A stretch of 64,000 bases of DNA from SG8-41 sp963699525 (lineage in GTDB: Bacteria; Pseudomonadota; Gammaproteobacteria; Burkholderiales; SG8-41): the NCBI GenBank assembly GCA_963699525.1, contig CAVOUI010000012.1, positions 62,001 through 126,000 of the forward strand, written 5' to 3'. The translations under genes and the position numbers were made by a program. The notes beneath the pieces were generated by a model that saw nothing but the letters and a program-made list of their open reading frames with translations, ran no database searches and had not been told where the DNA came from. Shown piece after piece: positions 52,955 to 62,515 of the stretch; the first letter of the stretch is position 1; the number at the start of each line of letters is the position of its first letter.

Positions 52955-54613
52955 TCAGACGTAGCTCTGATAGCGCGGGTCGTACATCTGCGACGCGACG
53001 TGCGCCGCGAGGTCTCCCGGCTCGCGCTCCGCGGCGAGGCCGCCGCGGTAGGCGACCTGCGCCACGGCGGTCCCGATGTGACCCGAGACCTCGCGGATGC
53101 GCGGCAGCGCCGGGTAGAGGCTCCCCTGTGCGAGATCGGACTCGGTGACGTCGTGCGCGAGCGTATGCGCCGCCGCCATGAACATTTCGTTCGTCACCCG
53201 CCGCGTCCGGCTCACGATCGCCCCGAGCCCCACGCCGGGGAATATGTAGGAGTTGTTCCCCTGCCGCGGCACGAAGGTCCGGCCCTCTACCGTCACCGGG
53301 TCGAACGGGCTGCCGCACGCGAACAGCGCGCGCCCGCTGGTGTGGCGGTAGGCCTCCTCGGCGGTGCACTCCGATTTCGAGGTCGGGTTGGACAGCGCGA
53401 AGACGATCGGGCGCTCGTTGATCCGCGCCATCTCCCGCAGCACCTCGGCGGTAAAGGTTCCGCCGACGGCCGCGACCCCGATGATGGCTGTCGGCCGGAG
53501 TGCCTTGATCGCGCCGAGGAAGTCGCCGACCGGCGCGTGGTCCAGCGCGTATTGCCGCTTTTCTTCCGAGAGATCGGTCCGGCCCGCCACCACCAGCCCG
53601 CGGGAATCGACCATGCAGCAGCGCGCGCGCGCGGCCGGTGCGGCGAGGCCCTGCGCGACCATGGCGGAGACCACGAGATCCGCGATGCCGATGGCCGCCT
53701 CGCCCGCCCCGAGGAACAGCAGTTTCTGGTCCGTCAACTTGCCGCCGGTCACGCGCAGCGCGGAGAGGATGCCGGCGAGCGCCACCGCGGCCGTTCCCTG
53801 AATGTCATCGTTGAACGTGCAGATGCGGTCGCGGTACTTCTTGAGCAGCCGGAACGCGTTGTGGTTGGCGAAGTCCTCGAACTGGATCAGCACGCCCGGG
53901 AACGCTTCCTGGGCGGCGGTGATGAATTCCTCGACCAGCTCGTCGTAGGCCGCGCCGCGCAGGCGCCGCTGCCGCAGCCCGACGTAGAACGGGTCGGAGA
54001 GCAGCGCGGTGTTGTTGGTGCCGACATCGAGTATCACCGGCAGGCAAAGCGCGGGGTGCACGCCGGCGCACGCCGTGTAGAGCGAGAGCTTGCCGATGGG
54101 GATGCCCATGCCGTTCGCGCCGAGGTCGCCGAGCCCGAGGATGCGCTCGCCGTCGGACACGACGATGATGCCCGCGCGCTGCGGCCAGTTCTTCAGGATC
54201 TCGGCGATGCGCCCGCGGTCGTTGGCGCCGATGAAGAGCCCGCGCGGCCGCTGGTAGATGTGGCCGAACCGCTGGCACGCGAGCCCCACGGTCGGGGTGT
54301 AGATGAGGGGCTGCATCTCGTCGATGTTGTCGCACACGACGCGGAAGAACAGCGACTCGTTGCGGTCGTGGAGCGCGGCGAGCGCGACGTACTTCTCGAG
54401 GTCGTCGGGGAGCCGGCGCAGATGATCGAGGATCCGGTCCGCCTGCTCGTCCTGGGTGAGCACGTGCGGCGGCAGCAGGCCGCGCAGGCCGAGGGCGTCG
54501 CGCTCGCGCTCGGTGAACGCCGTGCCCTTGTTGAACAACGGATCGCGCAGCAGCTCCACGCCGCGCGGGATTGCCTGTCGGGCACCGCGAATGGGGGCGT
54601 CGTTCTGCTTCAT
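52955..54613 (-). CDS. maeA: NAD-dependent malic enzyme
   Basis: A 552-residue malate dehydrogenase (oxaloacetate-decarboxylating) of the SfcA/MaeA size class. Typical blocks are YTPTVGLACQRFGHIYQRP near residue 105, VVSDGERILGLGDLGANG near residue 155, IQFEDFANHNAFRLL, FNDDIQGTAAVALAG and the C-terminal NNSYIFPGVGLG. It converts malate to pyruvate and CO2 in the cytoplasm. No phosphotransacetylase domain is fused. It stands alone on the minus strand. Confidence 0.94.
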   Translation of the reverse strand: MKQNDAPIRGARQAIPRGVELLRDPLFNKGTAFTERERDALGLRGLLPPHVLTQDEQADRILDHLRRLPDDLEKYVALAALHDRNESLFFRVVCDNIDEMQPLIYTPTVGLACQRFGHIYQRPRGLFIGANDRGRIAEILKNWPQRAGIIVVSDGERILGLGDLGANGMGIPIGKLSLYTACAGVHPALCLPVILDVGTNNTALLSDPFYVGLRQRRLRGAAYDELVEEFITAAQEAFPGVLIQFEDFANHNAFRLLKKYRDRICTFNDDIQGTAAVALAGILSALRVTGGKLTDQKLLFLGAGEAAIGIADLVVSAMVAQGLAAPAARARCCMVDSRGLVVAGRTDLSEEKRQYALDHAPVGDFLGAIKALRPTAIIGVAAVGGTFTAEVLREMARINERPIVFALSNPTSKSECTAEEAYRHTSGRALFACGSPFDPVTVEGRTFVPRQGNNSYIFPGVGLGAIVSRTRRVTNEMFMAAAHTLAHDVTESDLAQGSLYPALPRIREVSGHIGTAVAQVAYRGGLAAEREPGDLAAHVASQMYDPRYQSYV

Positions 54614-54756
54614 GTGGCTTCCTCCTGGGGTGTGGGGCGGGACGGCCGGCCCCGGGGGAAGTCTGCGCTTCCTGGAATCGGGGTTGTTGATTCAGATCAA
54701 GGGGTCAGCCGCGGGCCCGGCGGCGGGTCACGGGATGACCCCGAAGGGCGGCCGGG

Positions 54757-55548
54757 TCACCCGCGCCCGACGAAGGGCATCTTGGTCGCCATGATGGTCA
54801 TCGTGAACACGTTGACGTCGAGGGGGAGGTTGGCCATGAATACCACGGCGTTCCCGACGTGCGCCGGGTCCATGCGCGGCTCGGGCGCGGTCGTGCCGTT
54901 CGCTTGCCTCACGCCCTGCGCCATACGCTCGGTCATCGGCGAGATCGCGTTGCCGATGTCGACCTGCCCGCAGGCGATATCGTATGGTCGTCCGTCGAGC
55001 GAAATCGTCTTGGTGAGCCCGGTGACCCCATGCTTGGTCGCGGTATAGGGCGCCGAACCCGGCCGCGGCGTGTGCGCCGAGATCGATCCGTTGTTGATGA
55101 TGCGGCCGCCGCGCGGGACCTGGTCCTTCATCATGCGGAAGGCCGCCTGCGCGCACAGGAACATGCCGGTGAGGTTGACGTCCACCACCGATTGCCACTT
55201 CTCGAACGGCAGCTCCTCGAACGGCACGCCGGGCGCGTTGCCGCCGGCGTTGTTGAACAGCACGTCGAGACGTCCGAAGTTGTCCTTGATCTTGGCGAAC
55301 AACGCCTGCACCTGGTCCGGTTTGCCGACGTCGGTGGGAACGACGAGCGCGTTTTTCGACGCCGGGCCGGCCTGCGTCGCGGTTTCCTCCAGCATCTCCC
55401 GGCGGCGACCCGCCAGCGCGACCCGGTAGCCGTCCTTGAGCAGGGCGAGCGCGACCGCCCGTCCGACGCCGGTGCCCGCGCCGGTCACGAGCGCCGTCTT
55501 GTTGCTGAAGCCATGCCATCGGCCTTCTCGAAGGATGAGATCGTGCAT
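54757..55548 (-). CDS. SDR family NAD(P)-dependent oxidoreductase
   Basis: About 263 residues of a classical short-chain dehydrogenase. The cofactor motif is TGAGTGVG, then NNAGG and the catalytic Tyr/Lys in PYTATKHG. The fold normally starts only a few residues before TALVTG, whereas the ATG at 55546-55548 adds about 15 residues (MHDLILREGRWHG), so the true start may lie downstream or an indel may be present. Substrate unknown. Confidence 0.87.
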   Translation of the reverse strand: MHDLILREGRWHGFSNKTALVTGAGTGVGRAVALALLKDGYRVALAGRRREMLEETATQAGPASKNALVVPTDVGKPDQVQALFAKIKDNFGRLDVLFNNAGGNAPGVPFEELPFEKWQSVVDVNLTGMFLCAQAAFRMMKDQVPRGGRIINNGSISAHTPRPGSAPYTATKHGVTGLTKTISLDGRPYDIACGQVDIGNAISPMTERMAQGVRQANGTTAPEPRMDPAHVGNAVVFMANLPLDVNVFTMTIMATKMPFVGRG

Positions 55549-55676
55549 GCTACCGCAGGGGCGCACCCCTGCGAAGCGGCGAATCCGGAATCCCCATTCG
55601 TTGACAGGCGCAGATCAGGCTCCTAACATCGTTTCCGCTTTTCCTCGAGTTGTCCCGAAAAAGGAGGAGACACCCG

Positions 55677-56846
55677 ATGCGTATCGCTCTGAAGAATGCA
55701 TATCGCGCTCGCCGCGCTCGCGGCCGTGCTCGGCTTCGCGGTACCGGCCGGCGCCCAGCAGCCGGCGGCCGGGCCGAAGATCCTCAAGATGCAGTCCTCG
55801 TGGCCGGCGAGCTCGACGCTTGCAGGACAACTTCCGCTTTTTCGCCGAGCGGGTGGACAAGCTGACCGGCGGCCAGTTGAAGATCGATGCGCTCGCCGCG
55901 GGGCAGGTGGTGCCGGCGTTCGAGGTGCTCGACGCCACGCACAAGAAGGTAATCGACGGCTTCCATTCGGTGTCCTACTACTGGGTCGGCAAGAACAAGG
56001 CTGCGACGCTGTTCGCCTCCACGCCCGCCGGCCCTTTCGGCATGGACACCATGGATTTCATGGGCTGGCTGTACGAGGGCGGCGGGCTCGACCTGTGGTG
56101 GGAGTTCTACCAGAAGGAACTCAAGCTGAACGTGATCGCGTTCCCGATCCTGCCGTCGGGCCCGCAGGCGTTCGGCTGGTTCAAGCGCCCGATCAAGAAC
56201 CTCGCCGACTTCAAGGGCATGAAGTGCCGCCAGACCGGCATCGTCGCCGAGATCTTCCAGAGGATGGGCATGCAGACGGTCAACATGCCGGGCGGCGAGA
56301 TCGTGCCCTCCGCGCAGCGCGGCGTGATCGACTGCGCCGAGTGGGTGGGCGGCATCGAGGACCTGCGCCTGGGACTGCCGCAGGTCTACAAGTACCACTA
56401 CACGCCCGGCATGCACGAGCCTACCATCGTCGGCGAGCTCGTCATCAATCGCGGACGTGTGGAAGGCGCTCCCCGCGCAGCAGCAGGAGGCGATCCGTTC
56501 CGCGGCGACGGAAACCTTCTTGCGCTGGTGGGTGAGGTGGCAGAAGCAGAACGCCGATGCGATCGAGGAGATGCGCACCAAGTACGGCACGCAGATCCTG
56601 CGCACGCCGCCCGACATCCTGATCGCGTTTCTCAAGGCGTGGGACGAGATGGCGGCGGAGGAGTCGGCGAAGAACCCGTTCTTCAAGAAGGTGCTCGACT
56701 CGCAGCGCGCCTACGCCGCGAAGGTGGTGCCGGCCAAGCGCTTCATGTTCCCGCCGTACTCGTTCGCGGCCAACTACTACTGGCCCGAGACGACGAAGCC
56801 GGCCCGCAATATCGAGGAAACCGCGACCAAGAACATTAAGAAGTAA
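55677..56846 (+). CDS. TRAP transporter substrate-binding protein DctP (three frameshifts)
   Basis: The periplasmic receptor of a TRAP (tripartite ATP-independent) transporter, about 389 residues. The signal starts MRIALKNA and, after a shift near 55695, continues IALAALAAVLGFAVPAGAQ. A second shift near 55822 leads to QDNFRFFAERVDKLTGGQL, and a third near 56452 to DVWKALPAQQQ. Each is repaired by removing one base. The middle has MKCRQTGIVAEIFQRMGMQ and GVIDCAEWVGG, typical of DctP-like proteins for organic acids. GGAGGAG precedes the ATG. Confidence 0.88.
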
Positions 56847-56897
56847 CAGCGCATGCCGCAAGGAAAAGAGGCGGCCTGACCGCCTTTTTTCTTTTCA

Positions 56898-57440
56898 ATG
56901 GCACCGCTGCACATCCGCATCGTCCGCGCGATCGACCGGTTCACCGACACCACCGGGACGTGGGTCGCGTGGCTCAACGTTCCGCTGGTGCTGGCGGTGA
57001 GCTACGAGGTGGTCGCGCGCTACGCGTTCGACGCGCCCACGATCTGGTCGTTCGACGTCACCTACATGCTCTACGCCACGATCTTCATGCTCGGCGCCGC
57101 CTACGCCCTGCACAAGGGCGCGCACATCCGCACCGATTTCTTTTTCGAGAAATGGTCGATCCGCACCCGGGGCGTCATCGATTCCGTCGCCTACATCCTG
57201 TTCTTCTTCCCATCGCTCGCGGTGTTCCTCTGGGTGAGCGGCGCCGAGGGCTGGTACTCGTTCGGGATCGGCGAGACCTCGGAGCAGACGCCGTGGCGGC
57301 CGATTCTGTGGCCGTTCAAGATGGTGGTGCCGCTCACCTGCCTGCTGCTGATGATCCAGGGGGTATCGGAGACCATCAAGAGCGTCTACGCCGCGCGCAC
57401 CGGCATCGAGCTCGAGCACAAAGAGAAGGTGGAGATCTAA
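56898..57440 (+). CDS. TRAP transporter small permease (DctQ-like)
   Basis: A 180-residue protein with four membrane helices, including the conserved TYMLYATIFMLGAAYALHKGAHIRTDFF region. It links the receptor to the large permease. It lies 51 bp after the receptor gene and 3 bp before the large permease gene. Confidence 0.92.
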   Translation: MAPLHIRIVRAIDRFTDTTGTWVAWLNVPLVLAVSYEVVARYAFDAPTIWSFDVTYMLYATIFMLGAAYALHKGAHIRTDFFFEKWSIRTRGVIDSVAYILFFFPSLAVFLWVSGAEGWYSFGIGETSEQTPWRPILWPFKMVVPLTCLLLMIQGVSETIKSVYAARTGIELEHKEKVEI

Positions 57441-57443
57441 GCC

Positions 57444-58859
57444 ATGACCGGTCACGCCTTTCTCGGCCTGGTCATGCTGGTCGTGATGATCTTGGTCATC
57501 TTCATCGGCTTTCCGATCAGTTTCACGCTGCTGTTTCTCGCACTCGCTTTCGGCTACCTTGGTCTTGGCGAGGCGGTCTTCTGTCTCGCCTACTTCCAGA
57601 CCATCGGCATGATGAAGGAGGAGGTGTTCGCGGCGGTGCCGCTCTTCATCTTCATGGGCTTCATCACCGAGCAGGCCGGGCTGATGGAGCGATTGTTCGT
57701 CGCGTTGAGGATGATCTTCGCGCCGATGCGGGGCTCGCTGTTCGCGGTGGTGATCCTGACCGCGACGGTGTTCGCGATGGCGACCGGAATCGTCGGCGCC
57801 GCGGTGACGGTGCTCGGCATCATGGCCGCCCCGATCATGATCAAGACGGGCTACGACGCGAAGCTCTCGGCCGGTGCGATCACCGCGGGCGGCACGCTCG
57901 GTATCCTCATTCCGCCGTCGGTGATGCTGATCGTGATGGGCCCGGTGCTCGGCGTCTCGGTGGCCGAACTCTACGCCGCCGCCTTCGGCCCGGGCTTCCT
58001 GCTCGCGTTTCTGTATCTGGTGTATCTGCTGGCGCGCTCGCACTTCAATCCGAAGCTCGGCCCCCCGGTGCCCAAGGAGGAGCGGGTGCACTCGATCGGC
58101 GCGATGGTGGTCGAAGTGTTGATCGGGGTGGTGCCGCTGTTCGCACTGATCGCGGCGACGCTCGGCTCGATTCTTGGGGGCCTCGCGACGCCGACCGAGG
58201 CCTCCGCCATCGGCGCGCTTGGCGCCATGCTGCTCGCCATCGCCTACAGAAGGGTGACCTACGCGGGTCTCAAACAGGCCGTGCTCAGCACGACTGCGAC
58301 TTCGAGCATGGTGCTGTTGCTCGCGGTGACGTCGAACATCTTCGGCGCGGTATTCGCCCGGCTCGGCACGGCAGACTGGGTCACCAATCAGTTGGTGGCG
58401 CTGCCGCTGCCGCCGATCGTGATGCTGATCCTGGTGATCGTATTGATCTTCCTGCTTGGCTGGCCGTTCGAGTGGCCGGCGATCGTGCTCGTGTTTCTGC
58501 CGATCTTTTATCCGGTGATTGCGGCGCTCAAGTTCGACATGATCTGGTTCGGCGCGCTGGTGGCGGTGACCTTGCAGACCGCATTCCTGTCGCCGCCGGT
58601 GGCGATGTCGGCGTACTACCTCAAGCAGGTGGTGAAGGACTGGTCGCTGTCGACGATTTACAGAGGCATGTACCAGTTCATGGTGTTGCAGTGCATCGCG
58701 GTCGGCCTGATCGTCATCTTCCCGCAGATTGCGACCTATCTTCCGGATCAGCTGCGCGAGGAGACGCGCGCGACGAAGGTCGAGCAGATCGACGATAGCG
58801 CCAACCGGCTGGAGGAGGACCCGCTGAAGGCGATGCAGGAGGAGGCGGGCGGGAAATAG
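57444..58859 (+). CDS. TRAP transporter large permease (DctM-like)
   Basis: A 471-residue permease with about 12 membrane helices. Typical segments are FIGFPISFTLLFLALAFGYLG, the AMATGIVGAAVTVLGIMAAP loop and ITAGGTLGILIPPSVMLIVMG. It carries solute together with sodium. The last 30 residues form a charged tail. With the receptor and small permease genes it completes a TRAP system. Confidence 0.94.
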   Translation: MTGHAFLGLVMLVVMILVIFIGFPISFTLLFLALAFGYLGLGEAVFCLAYFQTIGMMKEEVFAAVPLFIFMGFITEQAGLMERLFVALRMIFAPMRGSLFAVVILTATVFAMATGIVGAAVTVLGIMAAPIMIKTGYDAKLSAGAITAGGTLGILIPPSVMLIVMGPVLGVSVAELYAAAFGPGFLLAFLYLVYLLARSHFNPKLGPPVPKEERVHSIGAMVVEVLIGVVPLFALIAATLGSILGGLATPTEASAIGALGAMLLAIAYRRVTYAGLKQAVLSTTATSSMVLLLAVTSNIFGAVFARLGTADWVTNQLVALPLPPIVMLILVIVLIFLLGWPFEWPAIVLVFLPIFYPVIAALKFDMIWFGALVAVTLQTAFLSPPVAMSAYYLKQVVKDWSLSTIYRGMYQFMVLQCIAVGLIVIFPQIATYLPDQLREETRATKVEQIDDSANRLEEDPLKAMQEEAGGK

Positions 58860-58914
58860 AAGGCGAAAGGCGAAAGGGACACTGGCTGGCGGACTTTTCT
58901 TCCTCCTTCCTCTT

Positions 58915-59958
58915 TCAGTTGGTCCCAAGCTCGCGGCGAACGATCGCGGCGCCGGCGGCAAGGGCTCGCAGCTTCGCTTCGGCGACCGGCCGCGCCATCG
59001 GCGCCATGCCGCAGTTGGTGCAGCCGTAGAGGTGCCCGGGCTTCACGTAGCGCAGCGCCTCGCGCAGCGTCGCCGCGACCTGCTCCGGGGTCTCGACCGC
59101 ATCGGTCGCGACGTCGATCGCGCCCACCAGGACATCCTTGCCCTCCAGCAGCCCGATCAGCGCCATCGGCACGCGCGAGTTGGCGCATTCGAGCGACACC
59201 TGCCGGATCGTGCTCTTCGCGAGCAGCGGGAACGTGGACTCGTATTGCCGCCAGCTTCCGCCCAGTGTCTTCTTCCACTCGACGTTGGCCGAAATCCCGT
59301 AGCCGTAGCAGATGTGAACCGCGGTGGCGCACTGGAGACCCGCTGCCGCCCGCTCGAGCGCCGCGATGCCCCAGTCCCGCACCTCATTCATGTAGACGTT
59401 GAACGCGGGCTCGTCGAACTGAATCACGTCCACGCCGAGCGCCGCGAGTTCCCGCGCTTCCGCGTTGAGCAGCTCGGCGAGGGCGAGGCCGAGCGCCGCG
59501 CGGTCCCGGTAATGCTCGTCGGCGAGGGTGTCCACCATCGTCATGGGCCCCGGCAGCGTGAACTTCAGCTTGCGGTCGGTGCTGGCGCGCGCGAAGCGCA
59601 CTTCGTCGGCGTGGACCGGGCGCGGCCGGCGCACCGGGCCGGTCACGGTCGGACAGTCGGCCTGGTAGCGGTCGGCGCGGATGCCGATGCGCTTCATGCG
59701 GGCGAAGTCCACGCCCTCGATGCCGCGCAGGAAGCCGTGCACGAAATGCATGCGCGACTGCTCGCCGTCGGACACGATGTCGATGCCCGCCGCCTCCTGC
59801 ATCTTGAGCGCGGCCCGCACCGCGTCACGCTTGCCCTCGGCGAGCTGCTCGCCGGCGAGCTGCCACGGCGCCCACAGCACCTGCGGCCGCGCGAGCCAGC
59901 TCGGCTTGGGCAGGCTGCCGGCGACCGTGGTCTCGACGGCCGGCGCAGGCGGGCTCAT
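58915..59958 (-). CDS. Cobalamin-independent methionine synthase II family protein
   Basis: A 347-residue protein homologous to the C-terminal catalytic barrel of MetE. Zinc-ligand candidates are His and Cys in VHICYGYG near residue 225 and the C-terminal Cys in YGCTNCGMA. The start VAGSLPKPSWL matches stand-alone MetE-like proteins. Such short proteins often act on unusual methyl donors or thiols instead of making methionine; substrate unknown. Confidence 0.88.
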   Translation of the reverse strand: MSPPAPAVETTVAGSLPKPSWLARPQVLWAPWQLAGEQLAEGKRDAVRAALKMQEAAGIDIVSDGEQSRMHFVHGFLRGIEGVDFARMKRIGIRADRYQADCPTVTGPVRRPRPVHADEVRFARASTDRKLKFTLPGPMTMVDTLADEHYRDRAALGLALAELLNAEARELAALGVDVIQFDEPAFNVYMNEVRDWGIAALERAAAGLQCATAVHICYGYGISANVEWKKTLGGSWRQYESTFPLLAKSTIRQVSLECANSRVPMALIGLLEGKDVLVGAIDVATDAVETPEQVAATLREALRYVKPGHLYGCTNCGMAPMARPVAEAKLRALAAGAAIVRRELGTN

Positions 59959-59973
59959 GTCGGCGCTACGGTG

Positions 59974-60384
59974 TCAGGAACCGGCGACGACCGCGAGCTT
60001 GTTTTCGACCGACTTGACGCCGTCGACCTTGCCGGCGATTTTCTGTGCCAGATCCCGGCGCGCCCGCGTCTCCGCGGTCCCGAACAGCGTGACGGCGCCG
60101 TCCTTCGCGACGACGTCGATGCCATGGGCGTTGAGGTTGCGCTCGGCCGCAAGGGCGGACTTGACCCGCCCGGCGAGCTCCTTGTCCGCCGCCGCGCGGG
60201 CCGCCTGGGCCGCCGCCAGCTTCTCGGCCTCGGCTTTGGCCGCGTCCTCGACCATCGGCTGCGCCGGCACCGGCACGTCCTTGACGACCGGCTTCGGCGG
60301 CGGCTCCCGGCCGCAGCCGGATAGGGCGATTGCGAGCAGTGTCGCCGCGAGGATACAACCTGGATTGCGCGGATTGAGATTCAT
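59974..60384 (-). CDS. BON domain lipoprotein
   Basis: A 136-residue lipoprotein. The lipobox LSGC has its Cys near residue 24, followed by a Pro-rich linker, a helical Ala/Glu stretch and a BON domain at about residues 70-133 (LAGRVKSALAAERNL, DVVAKDGAVTLFGTAETRARR, VDGVKSVENKLAV). BON domains bind membranes or envelope polymers. It lies 15 bp upstream of the MetE-like gene on the same strand. Confidence 0.92.
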   Translation of the reverse strand: MNLNPRNPGCILAATLLAIALSGCGREPPPKPVVKDVPVPAQPMVEDAAKAEAEKLAAAQAARAAADKELAGRVKSALAAERNLNAHGIDVVAKDGAVTLFGTAETRARRDLAQKIAGKVDGVKSVENKLAVVAGS

Positions 60385-60507
60385 GGATTCCTCCTTTGGA
60401 TGGCCACAACGACTCAGATGCACCACGCGCCGAAAGATTCCACGGATGCAGCAGCCGGGCATGCGCGGCAGTGCGAAGCATGACATGATGCCACAGGCAC
60501 TCGCAGC

Positions 60508-61362
60508 ATGACTCCCGGTTACGAATTCGCCCTGGTCGCGATGCTCTGTCTCGGGCTGGCGGACCTGGCCTACAAGCGCGGCGCCGCGGCGGGGGTGCAG
60601 GCGCACCAGTTCCTGATGGTGCAGGCATGGTGCTTCGCGCCCGCTGTCGCGCTCTTCGGGCTCGTCACCGGGACGCTCGAGCCGGGAGGCGCGATGCTGT
60701 GGGGCATGGCGGCGGGGCTGTTCGTGTTCGTGGCGCTCTACAACTTCGCGCGCAGCCTGAAGCTCGGGTCGGTGAGCATCGTCGCCCCGATTTTCCGCCT
60801 GAGCTTCACCGTCACCGCGGTCCTCGCCGTACTGATCCTCGGCGAGCCGATGACCGCGTTCCGGCTCGCGGGGCTGGCGCTCGCGCTGGCCGCGGTCTGG
60901 CTGCTGCTGGGCGCGGACGCCGCCGCGGTCCCGGAAACGGGGGCGGCCCGCCGCTCCCTGGTTCAGGCCGTCATCGCCATGGCGGCGATGGGCGTCGCCA
61001 ACTTCCTCTACAAGGTCGGCGCGCAGACCGGGGGCAGCCCCGCCTCCTTCATTGCCGGGCAGGCGTCCACGTTCCTGCCGCTGGCGACGGCGTTCGCCTG
61101 GCGGATCGACCGGGGGCTGCGGGCGACGGGCGCCGCGTGGGTGCACGCGGGAACGGCCGCGGCACTGTTCCTGGTGGCGCTGGTCATGCTGTTCGAGAGC
61201 CTCGCGCGCGGCGAGGCGAGCGTCCTGGTGCCGATCTCGCAGATGGGCTTCGTCGTCACCGCGGCGGTCGGCCTCGCGTTCCTGGGAGAGCCGTTCACCC
61301 TGCGCAAGGTCGCCGGGCTCGCATTTGCGCTCGCTGCGCTGGGCTGCCTCGCCAAGGGGTGA
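60508..61362 (+). CDS. DMT family (EamA) transporter
   Basis: A 284-residue inner-membrane protein with about ten helices in two EamA halves (ALVAMLCLGLADLAYKRG and the second copy AVIAMAAMGVANFLYKVG). The two copies are clearly similar. It lies 50 bp before the thiamine-diphosphate enzyme subunits, and could export or import their substrate. Confidence 0.9.
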   Translation: MTPGYEFALVAMLCLGLADLAYKRGAAAGVQAHQFLMVQAWCFAPAVALFGLVTGTLEPGGAMLWGMAAGLFVFVALYNFARSLKLGSVSIVAPIFRLSFTVTAVLAVLILGEPMTAFRLAGLALALAAVWLLLGADAAAVPETGAARRSLVQAVIAMAAMGVANFLYKVGAQTGGSPASFIAGQASTFLPLATAFAWRIDRGLRATGAAWVHAGTAAALFLVALVMLFESLARGEASVLVPISQMGFVVTAAVGLAFLGEPFTLRKVAGLAFALAALGCLAKG

Positions 61363-61412
61363 GCGGCGCTCGGTAGAATGGCCTTCCCTTTGCGCAACCG
61401 GGGGTCCACATC

Positions 61413-61931
61413 GTGAGCGAGATGCAGCGGGCCGGTCTCGGTCCCGAGACGGTCCTCGCCGAGATGAAGAAGAACGGCGTCACGCACGTGGTGTGGCTGC
61501 CGGACAGCGAGACCAACTGGCTCTACCTGCTGATGAAGGCCGAGCCGTCCCTGACTCTGGTCGGCGTCAACCGGGAGGGTCTCGCGTTCTCCGCGGCGGC
61601 CGGGATCTGGGCCGGCGGCAAGACGCCCGTGATACTCATTCAGAACACCGGCCTGATGGAATCAGGGGACTCGCTGCGCGGCTGGGCGCTCGGTCTCAAC
61701 GTCCCGGTCGTGCTGATGGTCGGCTACCGCGGCTGGACCCGCCACGGCGTCAACATCGACACCGCCGCGACCTACACCGAGCGTTTCCTCAACGCGTTCG
61801 GCGTCAATTACTACCTGGTCGAAGGCGATGCCGACGCGCCGCGCATTTCCATCGCGTTCGAGGAGGCGAAAAAGACGCGGCGGCCGGTGGCGGTTCTGGT
61901 GGCGGACGAATACCACGGGTTCAACCGATGA
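61413..61931 (+). CDS. Thiamine-diphosphate-dependent decarboxylase, alpha subunit (ComD-like)
   Basis: A 172-residue PYR-domain subunit. It resembles the N-terminal half of phosphonopyruvate or sulfopyruvate decarboxylases, with VVWLPDSETNWLY, VNREGLAFSAAAGIWAGG (the Glu that activates thiamine diphosphate) and QNTGLMESGDSL. It needs the following beta subunit for activity. Its stop overlaps that start (ATGA). Confidence 0.88.
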   Translation: MSEMQRAGLGPETVLAEMKKNGVTHVVWLPDSETNWLYLLMKAEPSLTLVGVNREGLAFSAAAGIWAGGKTPVILIQNTGLMESGDSLRGWALGLNVPVVLMVGYRGWTRHGVNIDTAATYTERFLNAFGVNYYLVEGDADAPRISIAFEEAKKTRRPVAVLVADEYHGFNR

Positions 61932-62515
61932 TAGACACCGCGGAAATGCTCAGGATCTTCGACCGCTACCGCGGCGAGGCCCTCGTCGTTCCCGGGCGCG
62001 GCGGCCGCCACTGGGTCAAGATCAGCGGCAAGCCCAACCGGGACCTGCCGCTCGGCGATCCGGCGATGGGCGGTCACGCCGCGTTTGCCCTCGGCCTCGC
62101 GCTCGCGCTGCCGCGCGAGCGCGTCGTGCTCTTCGATTCGGACGGCGACGTGCAGATGGGGATGGGCATCCTCGCGACCATCGCGGAGCAGCAGCCCGCG
62201 AACTTCTATCACTTCATGCTCGACAACGAGTGCTATGCCACCACCGGCGGCCAGCCGGTGCCCAACGCGAAGGCGATTGCCTACGACGCGCTCGCCCGCG
62301 CCTGCGGGTACGAGCGCGTACATGCCTGCGACAACCTGGAAACTTTCGCCGTCCGCATCGAGCGCATCCTCGCCGAGCCCGGCCCGGTGTTCACGTGGCT
62401 GAAGGTCAGGCCCGAGATCGAGAACCAGCCGATCGGCGCGCGCTCGCAATGGCGCACCCGCTCGCAGGTGCAGGTCATTGCGGATTTGAAGAAAGAGCTC
62501 GGCATCGGCCTATGA
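61928..62515 (+). CDS. Thiamine-diphosphate-dependent decarboxylase, beta subunit (ComE-like)
   Basis: A 195-residue PP-domain subunit. The thiamine-diphosphate motif starts DSDGDVQMGMG near residue 74 and ends with the metal-binding Asn in HFMLDNECYATTGGQ. With the alpha subunit it would decarboxylate a 2-oxo acid such as sulfopyruvate or phosphonopyruvate. The stop overlaps the next start (ATGA), so the three genes are translationally coupled. Confidence 0.9.
   Translation: MIDTAEMLRIFDRYRGEALVVPGRGGRHWVKISGKPNRDLPLGDPAMGGHAAFALGLALALPRERVVLFDSDGDVQMGMGILATIAEQQPANFYHFMLDNECYATTGGQPVPNAKAIAYDALARACGYERVHACDNLETFAVRIERILAEPGPVFTWLKVRPEIENQPIGARSQWRTRSQVQVIADLKKELGIGL

Noticed and set aside
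53000..55048. Plus-strand open frame of 682 codons over the malic enzyme gene
   Set aside because: It is a shadow of the malic enzyme on the opposite strand, with Arg/Glu-rich low-complexity content.
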